Program-made: the position numbers and the translations under genes | Assembly (NCBI GenBank): GCA_011009095.1 | Contig: VTPC01090594.1 | Span: 64,313 to 128,312 of the forward strand | DNA length: 64,000 nucleotides | Origin: Ignelater luminosus | Taxonomy: Eukaryota > Arthropoda > Insecta > Coleoptera > Elateridae | Reading direction: 5' to 3' | Notes under the pieces: model-generated | What the model was told of the DNA's origin: nothing | What the model saw: the letters and a program-made list of their open reading frames with translations, nothing else | Database searches by the model: none | Part shown: in pieces, positions 44,220-58,160 of the stretch | Position numbering within the stretch: position 1 is the first letter of the stretch | Layout: each line of letters opens with the position of its first letter

Positions 44220-46830
44220 CTGAGTTAACATTGTATACTGATTGTTTATCTAAAATGAATTAATTATGTTTTGTTCTTTGAAGGAAAGAGAGATGTAATG
44301 ATAGATGGTTAAAGCAAGAATGTTACATTGGTCATGTTTTACGATTCTTCTTTCTACTTTCACCAAACTCTAATTATTGTACACTCTTCGTCGTCGTTTA
44401 TTTGTGTGACTTTAGAAGCTATTTGCAGTCTCTTTTCAGCCTATCTAATTGAAGTTGTTGGTTTGAATTCTGTAGCTGTCGTCTGGTAAGGTGAGACTGT
44501 AGTTAAATAACAAGTTTAGCATTAATATATGCAAAAGCAAACAAAACCAGCCAATGCAAACGGGCGCCATCACAAAGGCAATAATCCCAACACCAGGAAC
44601 AGAGTCGATGATGACAGGTTTTAGAAAATACACAATCTTTCACTACGTGATCCATTCATCATATCGAATGTTACTCCACCAACAAGGTGTACGCTACTAT
44701 ATCACCTTCCAAAATTGTCTGAAAAAAACATCTTGGACAATAAGCGGAAATTTGCTTTTTTTACAGCTTATGGGACTATTATAGAAAATAGTCATTAAGA
44801 CGGCTAAAATACTGTCTTGTGTCTTTCGCATACGTTCAATTTCATATTTAATATGCTAACCCCTGAGCCAACATTAGAAGCATCACCATACTGAGCGATT
44901 CAATTAGTTTGTCAAATTCTCTTCTCTGTATTATTTATATTTTTCAAACTTTTTTAGATCATTCAATACATTGATAATTAAAGTTTTTTCAAGTTTTCAA
45001 TCGTAACAAAGTAATGATACCCCAATAAATAGGTCCGTAGATTTCTTAATCAAGTGCTTATGTGGACACCTTATTTGACTGTTTGTTGTTTCATTATTTC
45101 ATTTAAAAACTTCCATTTTGATTTACTACAAAGCTTTCAATGTAGGACAGAAATATTAAGTTGGTGCTACTTAAAGTTTTGGCCCTAAAAATTTTATTGA
45201 AGACCTACATATCTTGTAATAGAGGAAGGAATTTCTACGTTAGTAACAAAACATTAGCTGTCATTCGAGAACAATTAAGTATGCAGCTACAAAACATCTT
45301 ATTTTATTCAAAATTTCCAGATGATACAGTGTCATTTTATGATGATGTCTTGATGATTATTCGGTTCCTATAATATTAATTTTTGTGACAAATTCTATTT
45401 ATTTAGATGTTAATCTAACACGGTACACGGTAATTGTTTTTTATGCACTTCTTTAGCGCTATGCGTTTCTCGATAGAAATATTTTCAGTCCAGACAATTT
45501 AATTGGATTAAAATCGAGTACGAAGACTAGTTTATGCGATCAATATATCCGGCTCATCAAACCATTCATCACTGCAACGAATTCAATGCAATTCACTGCT
45601 ATCGTGCTCTAAAATCAACCATCACCCATCATCTATGTCATATACAGCAGGGATCTTTCATTGTAATAACCTTGTTTCCCAGCGTGATGCTCGATAGGTG
45701 GCCAACGGGCGTACTAATTATTGCTTAAACATCACATTAAAATCAAAAGTAATAACAAACCCTATCTTTTATTATAATTTCGAATATGTTTTATTATTAT
45801 TTGTTCGGTCTAGGAGACCAAGTTTGCGCATCACTGCATTAGGGCAATGCTGCGTACAACATCTATACACGTATCTGTTTAAAATGGTGACCAACAATTT
45901 CTGAAAATTTCAAAATTCCGATAAATGCGAAATTTTATCCAGTGGAATAGGGGAGATATTCGCCAGAATATAAGGAATTGAATTCCATGTGACTGGAACT
46001 TGTTTATTTTCTGTCTTTGTTTGATAACTGTTGAGATAATCTCCATAGAAAACTCGTCTACCCCACAGCAATTGTTATTTCTAATTGGGAAAATCTTGAA
46101 AAGATGTTTACATATAGGATTTTTATTGTGAGAATGTTATATTTAATTGTGAAGGTAAATTTTATCTTCTAAGGAGAATTACGCTTTTCACTAGTAATAA
46201 TAAATAACAAGCTATAGCCTGTTTACATAAACTAAATAAAACAAGAGCTAAACGTTAGGATGTTTATTTATTATTTGTAACTCAGAATGGTAACGCTAAA
46301 TTTACAATTTTCCATTTTAACATTGTTAAATTTGTAATTATTCACGACTTGAAGCAAATGCTAAATTGTAAATAACATTAGAGTATTTTAATGATTTAAC
46401 AAGTTTCTTGAAATAACATAAATTACCTATCCAAGCGGCCTTTAAATATCAACAATGAAGATTTTGAATTTGTTATAGGTTACTTTCTAGGGTAAAAGTT
46501 TTCCGGCTTCTACAAGATGTGTTTTATGGTAAGAGGCCATTACATACATGTGTGATAGGAAATTCGAGTGTTACGATAACATTTTCCTTTTTCTTTGGAT
46601 TGACATATTTTTCAAACATTAAAAATCACTTTAAAAAGCAACCGAGAAATATTTTAATTCTTATAATTCCGAATCACGAATTTCTCTACGGAATTGATCT
46701 AATTTACTACATGACGGCTTTGGAATAAAATAGTATGAATCAATTCCATTTGATATGGAAGAAGCGTTATCCTTGTGGGATCTCATATATTGACGTTGCC
46801 GTCGATTCCCTTTTTCTTCCTTAAAGAATG
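44220..46830. other. no recognisable gene
   Basis: AT-rich. Short overlapping frames near 44445-44784, 45161-45373 and 45534-45904 match nothing known. Confidence 0.45.
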
Positions 46831-46849
46831 TAGTTTAATATGCACGTAT

Positions 46850-47125
46850 GTTTTTTGTGTTGAAATAAGAAAGTGTGTGAGGTTCGAATGCGAACTCGTA
46901 CGTAAGTTCTTTAGGGGTTGACGGATATCGCGCGGGATATATGGTATCGATTCCGGTCGGATGCTCGTTGGGTCTCAGTGGCGGTGGCGGCGCAAGCGTG
47001 TCGTCGCGACGCTCAAAGGCCCACGACGGCAACTATCAGCTGCCAGTTCTTCAGCTGCCGTGTGTACTGATTGACCAACACTGCTCGCTAGGTTGTACTC
47101 GATCACATTTATATTCTCGAACCAC
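46850..47125. other. CpG- and GC-rich patch, possible host exon or promoter
   Basis: Base composition changes sharply here, with many CG dinucleotides (for example ATATCGCGCGGGATAT near 46925 and GCGTGTCGTCGCGACGCTC near 46995). The plus frame from 46941 reads 'MVSIPVGCSLGLSGGGGASV' and 'SSRRSKAHDGNYQLPVLQLP', and the minus strand is open too. In an AT-rich insect genome such a patch may be a first exon with its promoter, or an imported repeat. No protein family is recognised. Confidence 0.3.
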
Positions 47126-47149
47126 ATGTTTGATTTTATTTTCTTAAAT

Positions 47150-50100
47150 AATTTTTCAACTGAATTTGAAAAATTAATAATGCTACTGTATGTGTGAAAA
47201 ATAACTAATTATTATAAAATCTCTAAAAAAAAACATTTTAATAAAATCTATCTTTATGTAAATTTAGAAAAGAATTCTAACTAAAAATAAAGGTGTGCTT
47301 TAGTATATTTACAGACAGCTTTTATGATTTTGCAAAACTTAAGAAGTTGAGGATGTTTAATTGTAGAATTCTTTAAAATAGTGGAGACAATTATTAAATA
47401 AAATTTGAAATAGTAAGGTGATTTATAGAAAAACACGTTATTAAATTTGCATAAATGCATTCATGTGTGATGACTTTAAACACTTAACATTATTGTTTGA
47501 AATTCCCAAACTAAAACTTCGCATTTCAGCGGAAAGTTCAAGTAAGTACCTGCTATTCATCAAGAATTTTACTTTGTGTTTACAAAGTTATAATAAGAAG
47601 CAATAATAATATCTGTATTGTTCTTAATATTTCATACAGTAGAAATTATTGAAAACTCAAAGATGAAATTAAAATTTAATTTATATTCAGAGTATTGTTC
47701 TAAGAAGAGATGAATGGTTTTTATTCACAAAAGAGAGTTTAATTAAATAAAACTTCTATTCTAATAATGCCAGTCAGTTCTCTAGTTTCCCTTATCAAAC
47801 AGATGATGAGAATCAATACCATTCTACTTTATTCCGATTTTTCCAGATGTCTAGTTTCATTTTCTCGAATTATTTTCCCTAACGTATAATTACGTCCATT
47901 ACAAATAGTCGGCTATGGAATTAAATTACTATGAAGATTTGTGTCTTCATTAAATGTAATAAAGAATTTCGTGTAATAGGAAATACGTTTCGTTTGGGAA
48001 CAGAATCGGGATATTACAAACGTTTAGAAAGAAGTAACTGACATTTTGTAAAATAATTCGAGACGGGCTACACATTACAAGACAAATTCTTATTGATATA
48101 AAGGGCGGTTTTTAATATTTAAAGTTCTTTCTTGCAAACACTCAAGTAAATTTGAAAGAAGTTATGACAATTTATAATGTTGAAGTAATTATTCAATTTA
48201 TTATTGATTTTATGACATTTTAGTGTATTCAATTAGGAATGCTATGTTTACAAAAGAGCGTTATCGCTAATTGAATATCTACATTTTATATTGCCATAGC
48301 GACACTATGAAAAACAGATTCTTGAGCAGCTTAGTGAAGTGCAATACATTACCAATTAGTTTATGAATTTATCTAAAGAGATACATGTAGAAGCCCCATT
48401 TTGTTTGATTTGATTATATAATAATATAGTCACTATTATACGCGGTTGTTTCTTATATTCAGCATTTTTCTCGTTTCAGATTCAATTAACCATTGGCACA
48501 GTATGTTTCAGATTTTTACTAAAATGCGCTATATTTTGTGTACGAGTATACTTTGTTGGATCATGTGTATGACACTTTCTTTTAATCTAAATATTTTAAT
48601 TGTTAGCATTTTATACACAAGAGTCTTAATTAATAAAATCTACCCTTCTGCAATGTTTGTAGGAAAATTACTGGGTAGTTACCGTTATTTATTACTTACG
48701 AACTTGAATATTAGAACAAAAAGACTCATTTCGAAATTTAATTTTTATCAACAAAACATCGACGTAACACACTTTTCAACCGAATTATAGACCAGTAGAG
48801 CTTTATTTTGTATAGATATGAAAATTAGCTTGTGGTATTCCATTTTACTAGTATAGATTTACTCTGTTACCTCTTGGTCTAACTACTACGCCGCGATATA
48901 TTGACCAACAAAATTTAACAAAAGGAAACTTCTCTATTAATCTTCTATTTCTTATGTCTGTTTCATAGTTCTTTTTCTTTTCTTTTCTTATCTTCTTAAA
49001 TCTGGTAACTAGGAAGATTCTAACTGAACATATCAGAACATCTTATTCGAACTTAGATCTTAAGTAATGTCTTAAGTTTTAGTCTTTGCTATTGCCTCAA
49101 TTGCCAAATTGCAATTCCATTGACCACATTTAGTATGTTTTTCAGAAAAGATCGGTTCATCAAATAAAGAAGTTTGAGAGTTACCTGTTCTTATGGAAGA
49201 ACGGGGACAAAGTTTCCAAAGTTTCAGGATTGTTAATGATATACCAAGAAGATACGTTTGATTATCTTATTTTACTGAATTGTTATCAAATAGTTTGTGT
49301 TAAAAAATTTTCTCAACCTTTACTTTTTTCATAAAATCAGAAATCTTAAGAAACTTTGATCTGATTTGAAAAAAGCCCAAAATATACTGTAATACGCAAT
49401 AGTTAGTAAATCACCACCACTTTACATAAAAATATCAAAAACCAACAGAACTATGGAATTGAATTACTAACACAAAGTCAGAGGTCAAAGATAACAATCT
49501 TCAATGTAAAGTCAAATTTCTTCACTTCCGTTCTTTTAGTAATAGGAAGACAGATGAGTAGTTATAGACAGACAACTTTTAAATAGAGTCATTGTTGTTG
49601 CTGTTACGCCACTGGCAAAGTAAAATAATTTTTCCCTTTTTGGCAAAACCTTTTATATTGTTTACTTATAGATAGATTGATTATATTACATAAATAATAG
49701 GAATAGACACAATTGATACTACCAGGATAGGAAGTCAGCAGACGCCTATTAGTCTATGGGTTACCTCGATTTCAAAATTTTTGAAAAACTCCTTATATAA
49801 TATTTAAAACATCGCACATAATGTCTGAATCTTTTGATTTTTAGTGTCCTTGCATCAATTCCATACTGTATACTCTTAAACTTTGATAACTCAAAACGAC
49901 GATTTCTTTTACTGTTGAGTGTCTTGTTGTCCAAAAGCAGAGAGTAGCATTACCAAAAAAATCTTATAGTGGACTGAATTTACAAATTCACTACCTACTT
50001 GAGATCATAGAAAAATTCTTTTTCTTTTTAATTGATTTTCATATTTCATCAAACTTTACCGATAAGTATTTGCAGATGTGACATGTTGATGGTTGGTCAT

Positions 50101-50290
50101 TTAGTTTACATAACAAACTCTATAGTTATATTACAGTCTGTAAAGTTTTTACAATGTGTAACTAACACAACTTTGTAAAAAAATTCACATACCTCTGCAA
50201 CATTTCAGCTTATGGCGCACAACAGTTTATTGAAGAAGGTTTTGACGATGGTAACCACTAACAACCTTTCTTTGTCAAATATACCAAATT
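47150..50290. other. long non-coding AT-rich stretch
   Basis: No gene is recognised. The hydrophobic 114-codon frame at 48446-48790 is rich in Ile, Leu and Phe and is probably a chance product of AT-rich DNA. Confidence 0.5.
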
Positions 50291-50298
50291 TATAATAA

Positions 50299-50592
50299 TT
50301 ATGTAAGTTTACTTGTAATTCACTAGTAGGATGTTACCTGCCGCCATTAGAGTGGATAAAAATAGGCACTCAAAATCTGAAGAGATTGATTCATAAACTT
50401 GAAATATCTCTAAATTCTTCTTTGGTTAACAATCTGTCAGTAAAAGAAATAAATTTCTTCTTGAAAATGTATGAGACATGCTGCAGAGATAATACAGCTG
50501 AAATTGAGAAAGGTACGTTACAAAGCCTAGAAGGAATGATAGAATCCGATAGTGTTGTATTCGAAACAGCAGAATCAACATCAATGGTTTAG
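50299..50592 (+). other. possible small coding segment, unknown
   Basis: This frame is open for 97 codons to a TAG at 50590-50592, with no ATG near its start. It reads 'VGCYLPPLEWIKIGTQNLKR', then 'NLSVKEINFFLKMYETCC', and an acidic tail ('EKGTLQSLEGMIESDS'). The amino-acid mix, with Trp, Cys, Glu and Lys balanced, looks more like coding sequence than the neighbouring frames. A possible splice acceptor (CACTAGTAG) lies near 50330. It may be a last exon of a host gene or a fragment of an element. No family is recognised. Confidence 0.3.
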
Positions 50593-51450
50593 AAATATTG
50601 ACTGAAAGTTAACTTAAATATATTGTTAAACCAAAACCAATCGAATCCTGGAAAATGAGGCTAATACGCTTTTAGAATGCGCTTTTCCAATATTCTAATA
50701 GTCCAATCAAAAAAATGTGTTGTTCCAAAACAAGCAGTTTTGAGATATCGCGATTTTTCATTTAGATTTCTAAATTTTCTTTCATCTTTTCGAAATTACT
50801 TCCAGTAATGGAAACTCATAATTTCTGGTTTGCTTGATACCCTTCATTTTGTAGAGCATGATGACATAATAACTCAAAAGTAACCTTTTTTTACCTAAAA
50901 GAGGTCCTTCAGTTTTTTGACACCCTCTAATATTATGACGAATTGTAAGGTTTCCATATCCACCGAAAAGATTATCATTTTAGAAGCATAAAAAGAGTTT
51001 CGGTAAACTCTACCATATTATAGACAAGCAACTAGCAATATTTTGAAAAGTTACATAGTGTTTACAATGCTTGCAGTCAAGATTTCCCTTACCTTAAGTT
51101 TACAGAGACTTTTAGCTACAGAATGTTGCTTACAATAACATTATCAATTAGAGAATATGATTTTGACTTCGCACCAAAAATCAAACTCCCACTCTGACGG
51201 TACAGGATTCTGTACAATCTGCAATGCCGATCAGAATTTAGATTTAATTACCTAGAGCAATACCAGCAATTTTTTAGAAGTCCCAAAGTCAAATCAAGGT
51301 TGAGACAATCTTTTGAAAGAAAGTAGATTGTGTGTTAGTTTTTGTAGCAACCATCTACAAAAGCCTACTGGTTGCTCAGAGTCTTCTTCATGAAGAGCTT
51401 GTATGCGCTGGTAATGGTAAGGATGAAATTCCTCCCGGTGTAGAGCTCAC

Positions 51451-51586
51451 CAATCAAAAGAATGCGACCAGTACAATCAATAGTAGGGCCTGCTGCACTT
51501 CCGTCTACTGTATTTTTTCCATTCCCAACAGTGTCTGCGCCTCCATTACTAGGGTTGTTGTGTCTTGTAAACTTCTGAACATTTTG
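51451..51586 (-). other. candidate exon, unknown gene
   Basis: On the minus strand a 136-bp open block is bounded by a possible acceptor (AAATTTTCAG) and a good donor (TTGATTG followed by GTGAGC). The translation contains 'FTRHNNPSNGGADTVGNGKN' and 'VDGSAAGPTIDCTGRILLI'. The low-complexity Asn/Gly linker and the GC content above background suggest coding sequence. Neighbouring exons were not found, and no family is recognised. Confidence 0.25.
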
Positions 51587-51604
51587 CTGAAAATTTGACG
51601 TCAA

Positions 51605-54600
51605 TTTGCAAAGATATTTCCATGCTGTAAAAGCACTTAAATTATGAAAAGCAAAAAATGTCCAAACAACAAAATAATTACATTCGTTTCCAAAGCCAGG
51701 AAGAAATGAAGTTTACATTTTTATTATAGATTTATAAAAAAAAGTAAAAATTTAATCTTCTACCTGAAATTGAACACTAAGCGCATAGATAATATCAAGA
51801 TTGTTTAAAAATCAGTGGCGGCGGTGTTCTCTTTAATTAGCTACAATTTGGTCAATGGTTTAGGAGTTGTAAAATGAAAACGCAGTATTTTAGGACACAT
51901 TAGAGCGTTTGTTAGTTGGTTCAAGGCCATTAACAATGTTGATGCACGTCGCCACAATTGACAGATCCATTTTGTAGGCAAAACTGAGAATTACTTATTG
52001 ACTGGTTATCCTAGTAAGACCTTATTTAATGTAACCCAAGGCACAGACTCTGCAAGAATTCTTACAAGAAGTATTTTAAAAAACTTCTTCAATATTAGAA
52101 AGTTGTTTACACAAAAGATACTAGTAGACTCTTTCTTGTAATCATTGAGCAGTCCACAGAATTCGATAACTCGAGAATTTTAATTTTCTACCTGTTGGAT
52201 TTGAACGTTGGGTTTGTAAAAAATTTTTTTAACTAAAAATCGCTCTTAATTTAATCTTGAAATGTTCTGACATCTTTATCGACAAACAGTCATGGCGGTT
52301 TATGTTTAAAGAATGCAATAGTGCGACTGAAACTCTTTGACTTAAGTGAGCCCAAAAGCAATTAATAATGCTAACTTACCTACCTTCATACACATTATTC
52401 GCAGAAACGTCATAAAACTCTTTTATCTGACACATATTTAAGCTATTGAGCCAAATACAGTTTTTTCAGTTTTGTTTTATGGTATTTTTAGAGGGCATAA
52501 AAATTCTTTGGATTGATATTTTGGATGATAATATTGAGGACATTTTGCATTATTTTTCCAAACAAGATTTGATTATTGTTTTGATTGTTTTGTGTGCCTT
52601 CTTGGTATTCTTCTTCAATCTTGTTTTGAGTAAACAGGGCTCATTGTTTTTTTAAGATAGGACCAAAACATCTAAGGAAATATGTAGATCGGTTATACTT
52701 ATAGTAAACGAGACTTGTTATACGTATAAAGTAATGTGTTCTGTTATAAAAATGCAAAAGTATAATTATTGTGTATGTCACACCGTCTTCTGTAAAGCTG
52801 AATTTAACAGTTTTTTCCCTCATCGGGAAAATGTAAAGAAAATATAGTTTCAATGTTGTGAGAATGAATTTTATACATTTATCAAGTAGGACAAGCCAAC
52901 AAATTTTAATCAAATGTTGATAGTACCTCATATTGGTGACCCTAGAATTTGTAAATCAACAAACGGTTTTAAATCATGGTAATATTCCTCAGCTGTCGCT
53001 CTAAATATTAATCATACGGAAATCAATAAAATACATTTTGCTATTAATTTTCCTCGATTTTTATTTGATCTGATAAATTCGTTTTTCATTTTAGGTGCTG
53101 CCAGAAAGCGTTAAAATCAGAATAATTGGTTTTAACATTTTTCTCGTTTCCGTAATTATTCTGTTACAGTTACTAATTTCCGTGTTCTTACTTAGTTAGC
53201 TATACAAAGCAATTTTTCATAAAGAGATATTTTTGGTTTAAATTAGTTTGAAAGCTTGTTTCAAAATATATGTAACCGCTTTTACAACATAAATTCTATT
53301 TGATGAAATAGTCAGAGGTGTATTTAGTTTTCAAATGCAAATAAAAACTTTCTAGTTTAAAACAGTTCATAGATATTGTTTGTATGAAAATTTACGTAAA
53401 CTTTAAAATAGGAAGCAGTTATATTGCTTGTTTGCCAGTTTTACGCGTTGGTTAAAATTCTCTTCGGTCAGTGATTAAGCATTTGTATGGGGGAGGTGGA
53501 AAAATTTAGATACCTAGACAATTTTATTATTAATTAATGCTCATACTTACTATTATAATAGTAATTAATAGAATAGGAGTACCAAAAGTTTGTTTTTGAG
53601 CAACAAGCCACTAAAAGAGATTCTAACTTACGTAGTAAGTATAATTTGTTGATCGTCTTCGCTATTTCAGTGATTTGGTGGGCATCACATAGAACTATTC
53701 TACAGTAGATTTAAAGACTGTTCTATTTAGGGAAAATTTTGGCCTTTTCGTTCTTTGAATAATTGTGAAATTGTTATTATTATTGGAGCACACTCAAAAT
53801 TTATTTCTAATGTTATGGCCAATAACGGAAGTATCAAGAAGCGTTGCTCCATGATGATAAAAAAGTTTACTATGCAATTTAAGATGGCAAAAGCGTACAG
53901 CCTCTCAAGGGTCTAAATTGCTCAAATGATGTTAATGTTGAAAAATGTGTATTCCCTGAAAAACTGCTTTTGGCCATCGTCGTCTTCTAGACTTATGATA
54001 TGCCAGTAGCGAAATCTGCAAAACTGCATAAAACTTTCAAAATGGTTTGCTTGTTAATTGTAACTGAGGGTATTCAGATTATATACATTCATCTTTAACA
54101 CTTGACAGTAGCGTTACTCAAAAAGTTCTAGAAAGATTAGTCATATACCACCAAAAGCAGATGAATGGTGTGGCATAAACTAGTTTATATAGTTTTAATT
54201 AAAAATTACTTTAAGATACCTGATGACCGTAAGTGTCCCAAACGTTGTTGGAGGAGACGCTAAATGATGCCAGGTTTGCATGTCAGATTCTTCGCAAAAT
54301 AAAACAAGAAATAAAGCATAGAAAAATTTTAAAGATTTCTTAGTATTACTAAATAGATAACTTTTGGAAGATTGCATTAATTGGGACACTGAATATTGTA
54401 AAAATCATCGCTGTGTAGTTCAAGGTTTCAAGGATTTCAGATCCTGCTTATAAAAATTTTAAAAAGGCTAAACCGTAGAATAACAACTGTTTGTAAATGA
54501 CGTGCATCATTGTTGCTAAAATTCATAATACTTCCATCTGTCGGAATGTAGAAAGTATGAATTAGAAGGAAACAGAAGATTTAAACTTGCGATACAGGCA

Positions 54601-56885
54601 TGATAACTTTTATAGATTTCTACATTCAAAAAATTAATGCTGTTTTAGCAGATGTTTATTGCAGTTAATACAGTAGATAACGAATCTGAGATTTATTATA
54701 ACAAATATTTTTTATCTATCTGATACATATTTTTGTTTGATTTTTTTTTTCTTTTGAAGTATCTCACAAAACATTTTTCTTTGTACTTAGTACAAAAAAT
54801 AAAACAATACGTCTCTACCACGGATCAGTAGATTAAAGAAACAGTCCTTGCATAAATTAAAAATATAACTACGAGTTTAATAAAAATCTGAATAAATATC
54901 TTAAACATAAAAAAAGAGTCAACTAAAATCTCACTGAAAAAGAAAAAGAATAATGATAACACCCAAGACTGGAATATCACAGATGAATAAATTTTACAAG
55001 TAATATTGTTGTCTGTAGAATTTATTTATCTTTTTATTACATCTCCAGAAGGTATACCTGTCAAAAAAGCAACTTTTGCAGAAAAAACTCTTTTGATTAA
55101 CTTTTCATTTAAATTTTAAAGTAAAAGTTTTCCTCAAGTTTTTATGCCACTTCTGTTTGGTGAAAGCTTAGTCCAATATGTAACTCACAAGAGACTGTTG
55201 TTGACATCGTAGAAAGTTCAGAGATCTTTTTGGAGAACCTCTAAGTTATTTAAGTCCTTTATTCAATTATTCATTTACGTAGTATTTTTTTATTAAGCGA
55301 GGAGTATTTTAAGCTGAAACAAATTCAATAATAGAAATTCAGAAGAAAAATAAGTTTTTAAATTATTTGTACCGGCGAAAAGCTTATATTATTACGTCTC
55401 ACATAAAGTAGCAAAAAATATCTTGTTATATGAAGAATAGAAAATACATGTCATTTGCACTTCAGAAATTGGTAATATTAGGAATACAATAGAGTGCAGC
55501 GAAGCACTAAATTGCTTGTATAGAACCGTACTGAAATTCCATTTCAGAACATGCACTTCCTCGGTTTATTTATTTATATCTTATAAATAAAAACATGAAA
55601 TATAAACTCTGTAGTATTGTTTCTTAAAAACCGTAAGGACATGATGTGTAATTCGAAAAGTTGCCATAATTTTAAATAATTTCTAGAGATATTAGTAAAA
55701 TAAATTAAAACGAACCTTGTGCAACATTTGTGATTATGAAATCGAACCATATTGTCATTATGGCGATAAATCCAATACGTTAATAATATAGGTATATACC
55801 TTTTAAAGTTCTAGTGGATAATAACTACTGATAAGAATCGCTATTCACGTTAATAGCACATTGTACCATAAAAACTTAATCTGGCTCTCAGTATGTGCCA
55901 TATAATCAGCGTGCATGGCTTCGGTGCACTATTAAGGTAGCTATTAGATGAAATAATGGCTTTTTTTTACTTTATGCAGATTTAATGCAAACCGTTCTAA
56001 ATATTCTTTGTTGCAAACTAATTTTTTATGTAAAACCCGATGCTATACTTTTTACAATAGATTTAATATGAGTTGTTATGTAGTCGTTAAACTACTGCAT
56101 ACATATTAAATTGAACCATTAAAAGTGAATTAGCATATAAAAGTGCATTTATTGGAAGCTTTAAAAGGAGACTTTGTTATAAAAATATAAAATTTAAATA
56201 GTTGCATTCGTTTAGATAAAGAAATCTAAAATTTGGCAAATCAAAGTTTCTTACAATTATTCAATCGTATCAGTTGAACGATTTATCAGTCAGATCAGCA
56301 AGTTGATAATAGTCACTTGGCATGTGCAAGTTCGTGTAATACTGCAGAATAGAATTTTCCTCTACCTAATCAAGCCGTTCAAAGCACAGCTAAATTAGAA
56401 AAAAAGTCTTTGAATGTTACCAAGTGTGCGTATTTACCAGTATAAAAATAGTAGAAAAGACGCAATAAGGCTGTTTTACCACAAATGGGCAAGACTTCAC
56501 ATATCAGTAGAAAGCCAAAATTAATAAAAACTTCTATTTTTTCATTCCTCTTTTCCTTTAGCACAAGTACAAGATTATTATAGTAGGTATTTTAGGCATG
56601 AAAATCCGAAATATACCAGAAGCCAATTCGGACTTATCGTTACTTAATAACTAAAACACATTTGATTCGTTTGACTTACAACCAATAGTTGTAGTTCCCT
56701 GTCCTACAATGACTTCCTTGAGAATCACCATGAAGTTTCAATCACCAGGCTGGCTGATACGAGAAGCACTGCCAAACTAAAAATCATTCACTCCTTGCAT
56801 TTGCGCACCCTTTTACCAGCGTTATCGGTGAAATTAATCTGATCAAAGAAATGGGTCTAGATTGTCCATTCGACAATAAGTGCTT
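51605..56885. other. long non-coding AT-rich stretch
   Basis: No gene is recognised over 5.3 kb. Frames at 52446-52655 and 52641-52931 overlap end to end and are dominated by Phe, Ile and Leu, as expected by chance here. Confidence 0.5.
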
Positions 56886-56889
56886 TTCT

Positions 56890-58160
56890 AAGGCAATGTT
56901 AAAAAGCTTGCACAGACGATAAATAGAAGAATAGAATAAAAATAGATAAATGGAAGATAACCGAATAAGAAGTAAACTTCCATTGAAAGAGCATTCTTTA
57001 CCTTATAATTAACTGTGTCTGAACTGACATATATCATGTTCATAGACCTGAAAGCGGCGTTTGACTCAATAGACCGTAATATTCCATGGAAAACAATGAA
57101 AGAAATAAATTTATCGAAAAAACTAATACAAGTAGTCAAAATCACTCATAACAAGCTAAAAGAAAAGGTACAGATGGGAGGAAGTAGAGCAAAAGAATTT
57201 AAGATTAACAGGGGAATTAAACAGGGAGATAGCCTGAACCCCCTACTCTTTATTATAATAATGGACAGACTTCTCAAGAACACTAAAAAAAGAACAAAAC
57301 ATCTACAAACTGCGATAGGGTTCACAAACTTATTAGGAGTTAAAATAGAAGGACTCTCTACGCAGATGATATAGTACAGAGAAAGATGCAACAACTAGTA
57401 GACATTTGAATGGAAGAAATAGGAAAAACCAAGCTAGAAATAATCATTAACAAATGCAATAGTATGATAATAAACCAACAAGAACAAGGAAATAGGAATA
57501 GGAACCACTTAAAATGCAAGGGACAAAACATAGAAAACGTTGCTGCATACGAGTACCTGGGAGAAACATTTACAGAAGATGGAAAACTATAATTAGCAAT
57601 TAGGACAAGAAAGGCATCGAAAATATACTATGCAATAAAGAACGCGATATTAGGAAAAAGGGAATAAGCCAGGGAACAAAATTACATGTATACTTTGCAT
57701 TCACCATTCCAACATTTTTATATGCATCAGAAACATGGGTGGGGAATAGGAAATTTGAAAGTATGATAAATGCAGCAGAAATAAAGCACCTAAGAAAAAT
57801 AGCAGGCAAAACAAAGCTGAACAGACAGAGAAGTGAAAACATTAGAAGACAACTAAAGCAAGCACCCATAGAAAGAAAAGTAGAAAAGAGGAAAGTGAAC
57901 TGGTACGGACAGATAGTCAGAATGGGTGAGAATAGGCTGGCAAAGATAGTGGATGGAGGCAAAAAGGTATGGGAAGAGAAGAAAAGGTCGACCAAGAAAG
58001 GCGTGGTTAGAGCAAATTGAGGTGATTGGAAGAAAGAAAGGGGAAACAATATATCAGATGAGGTAGATGACAGAAGACCGGAAGGTATGGAAGAGATAAA
58101 TGAAAGATACATAAAAAATAACAAAGAAAATGCCGAAGAAAGAAGAAGAAGAACTGACAA
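56890..58160 (+). mobile_element. LINE, 5'-truncated (reverse transcriptase to 3' end)
   Basis: The copy starts inside the reverse transcriptase (weak 'INRRIE' near 56920). 'TYIMFIDLKAAFDSIDRNIP' (57024) has the first catalytic Asp, 'INRGIKQGDSLNPLLFII' (57206) the next block, and LYADDIV (57356-57376) the catalytic pair in a neighbouring frame. 'VAAYEYLGETFTEDGKL' (57539) follows. Then the C-terminal part is open at 57739-58020: 'RKIAGKTKLNRQRSENIR' and 'EKRKVNWYGQIVRMGENRLA'. The remainder ends in an AAGAAGAAGAAGAA-like tail near 58140. It resembles RTE-like or related insect LINEs; the clade is not certain. Only a handful of breaks are visible, so it is a fairly recent insertion. A 186-codon frame on the opposite strand is only its shadow. 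Confidence 0.8.

Noticed and set aside
46881-46900. GTTCGAATGCGAACTC as a tRNA B box
   Set aside because: No A box, acceptor stem or anticodon arm at the right distance.
48446-48790. 114-codon hydrophobic frame with apparent membrane segments
   Set aside because: Its composition follows the local AT bias; no conserved motif, no start context, no neighbours.
57600-58160. 186-codon minus-strand frame rich in Ser, Leu and Phe
   Set aside because: It lies exactly opposite the A-rich LINE coding end and reflects the Lys/Arg/Glu-rich composition of the plus strand; a shadow.
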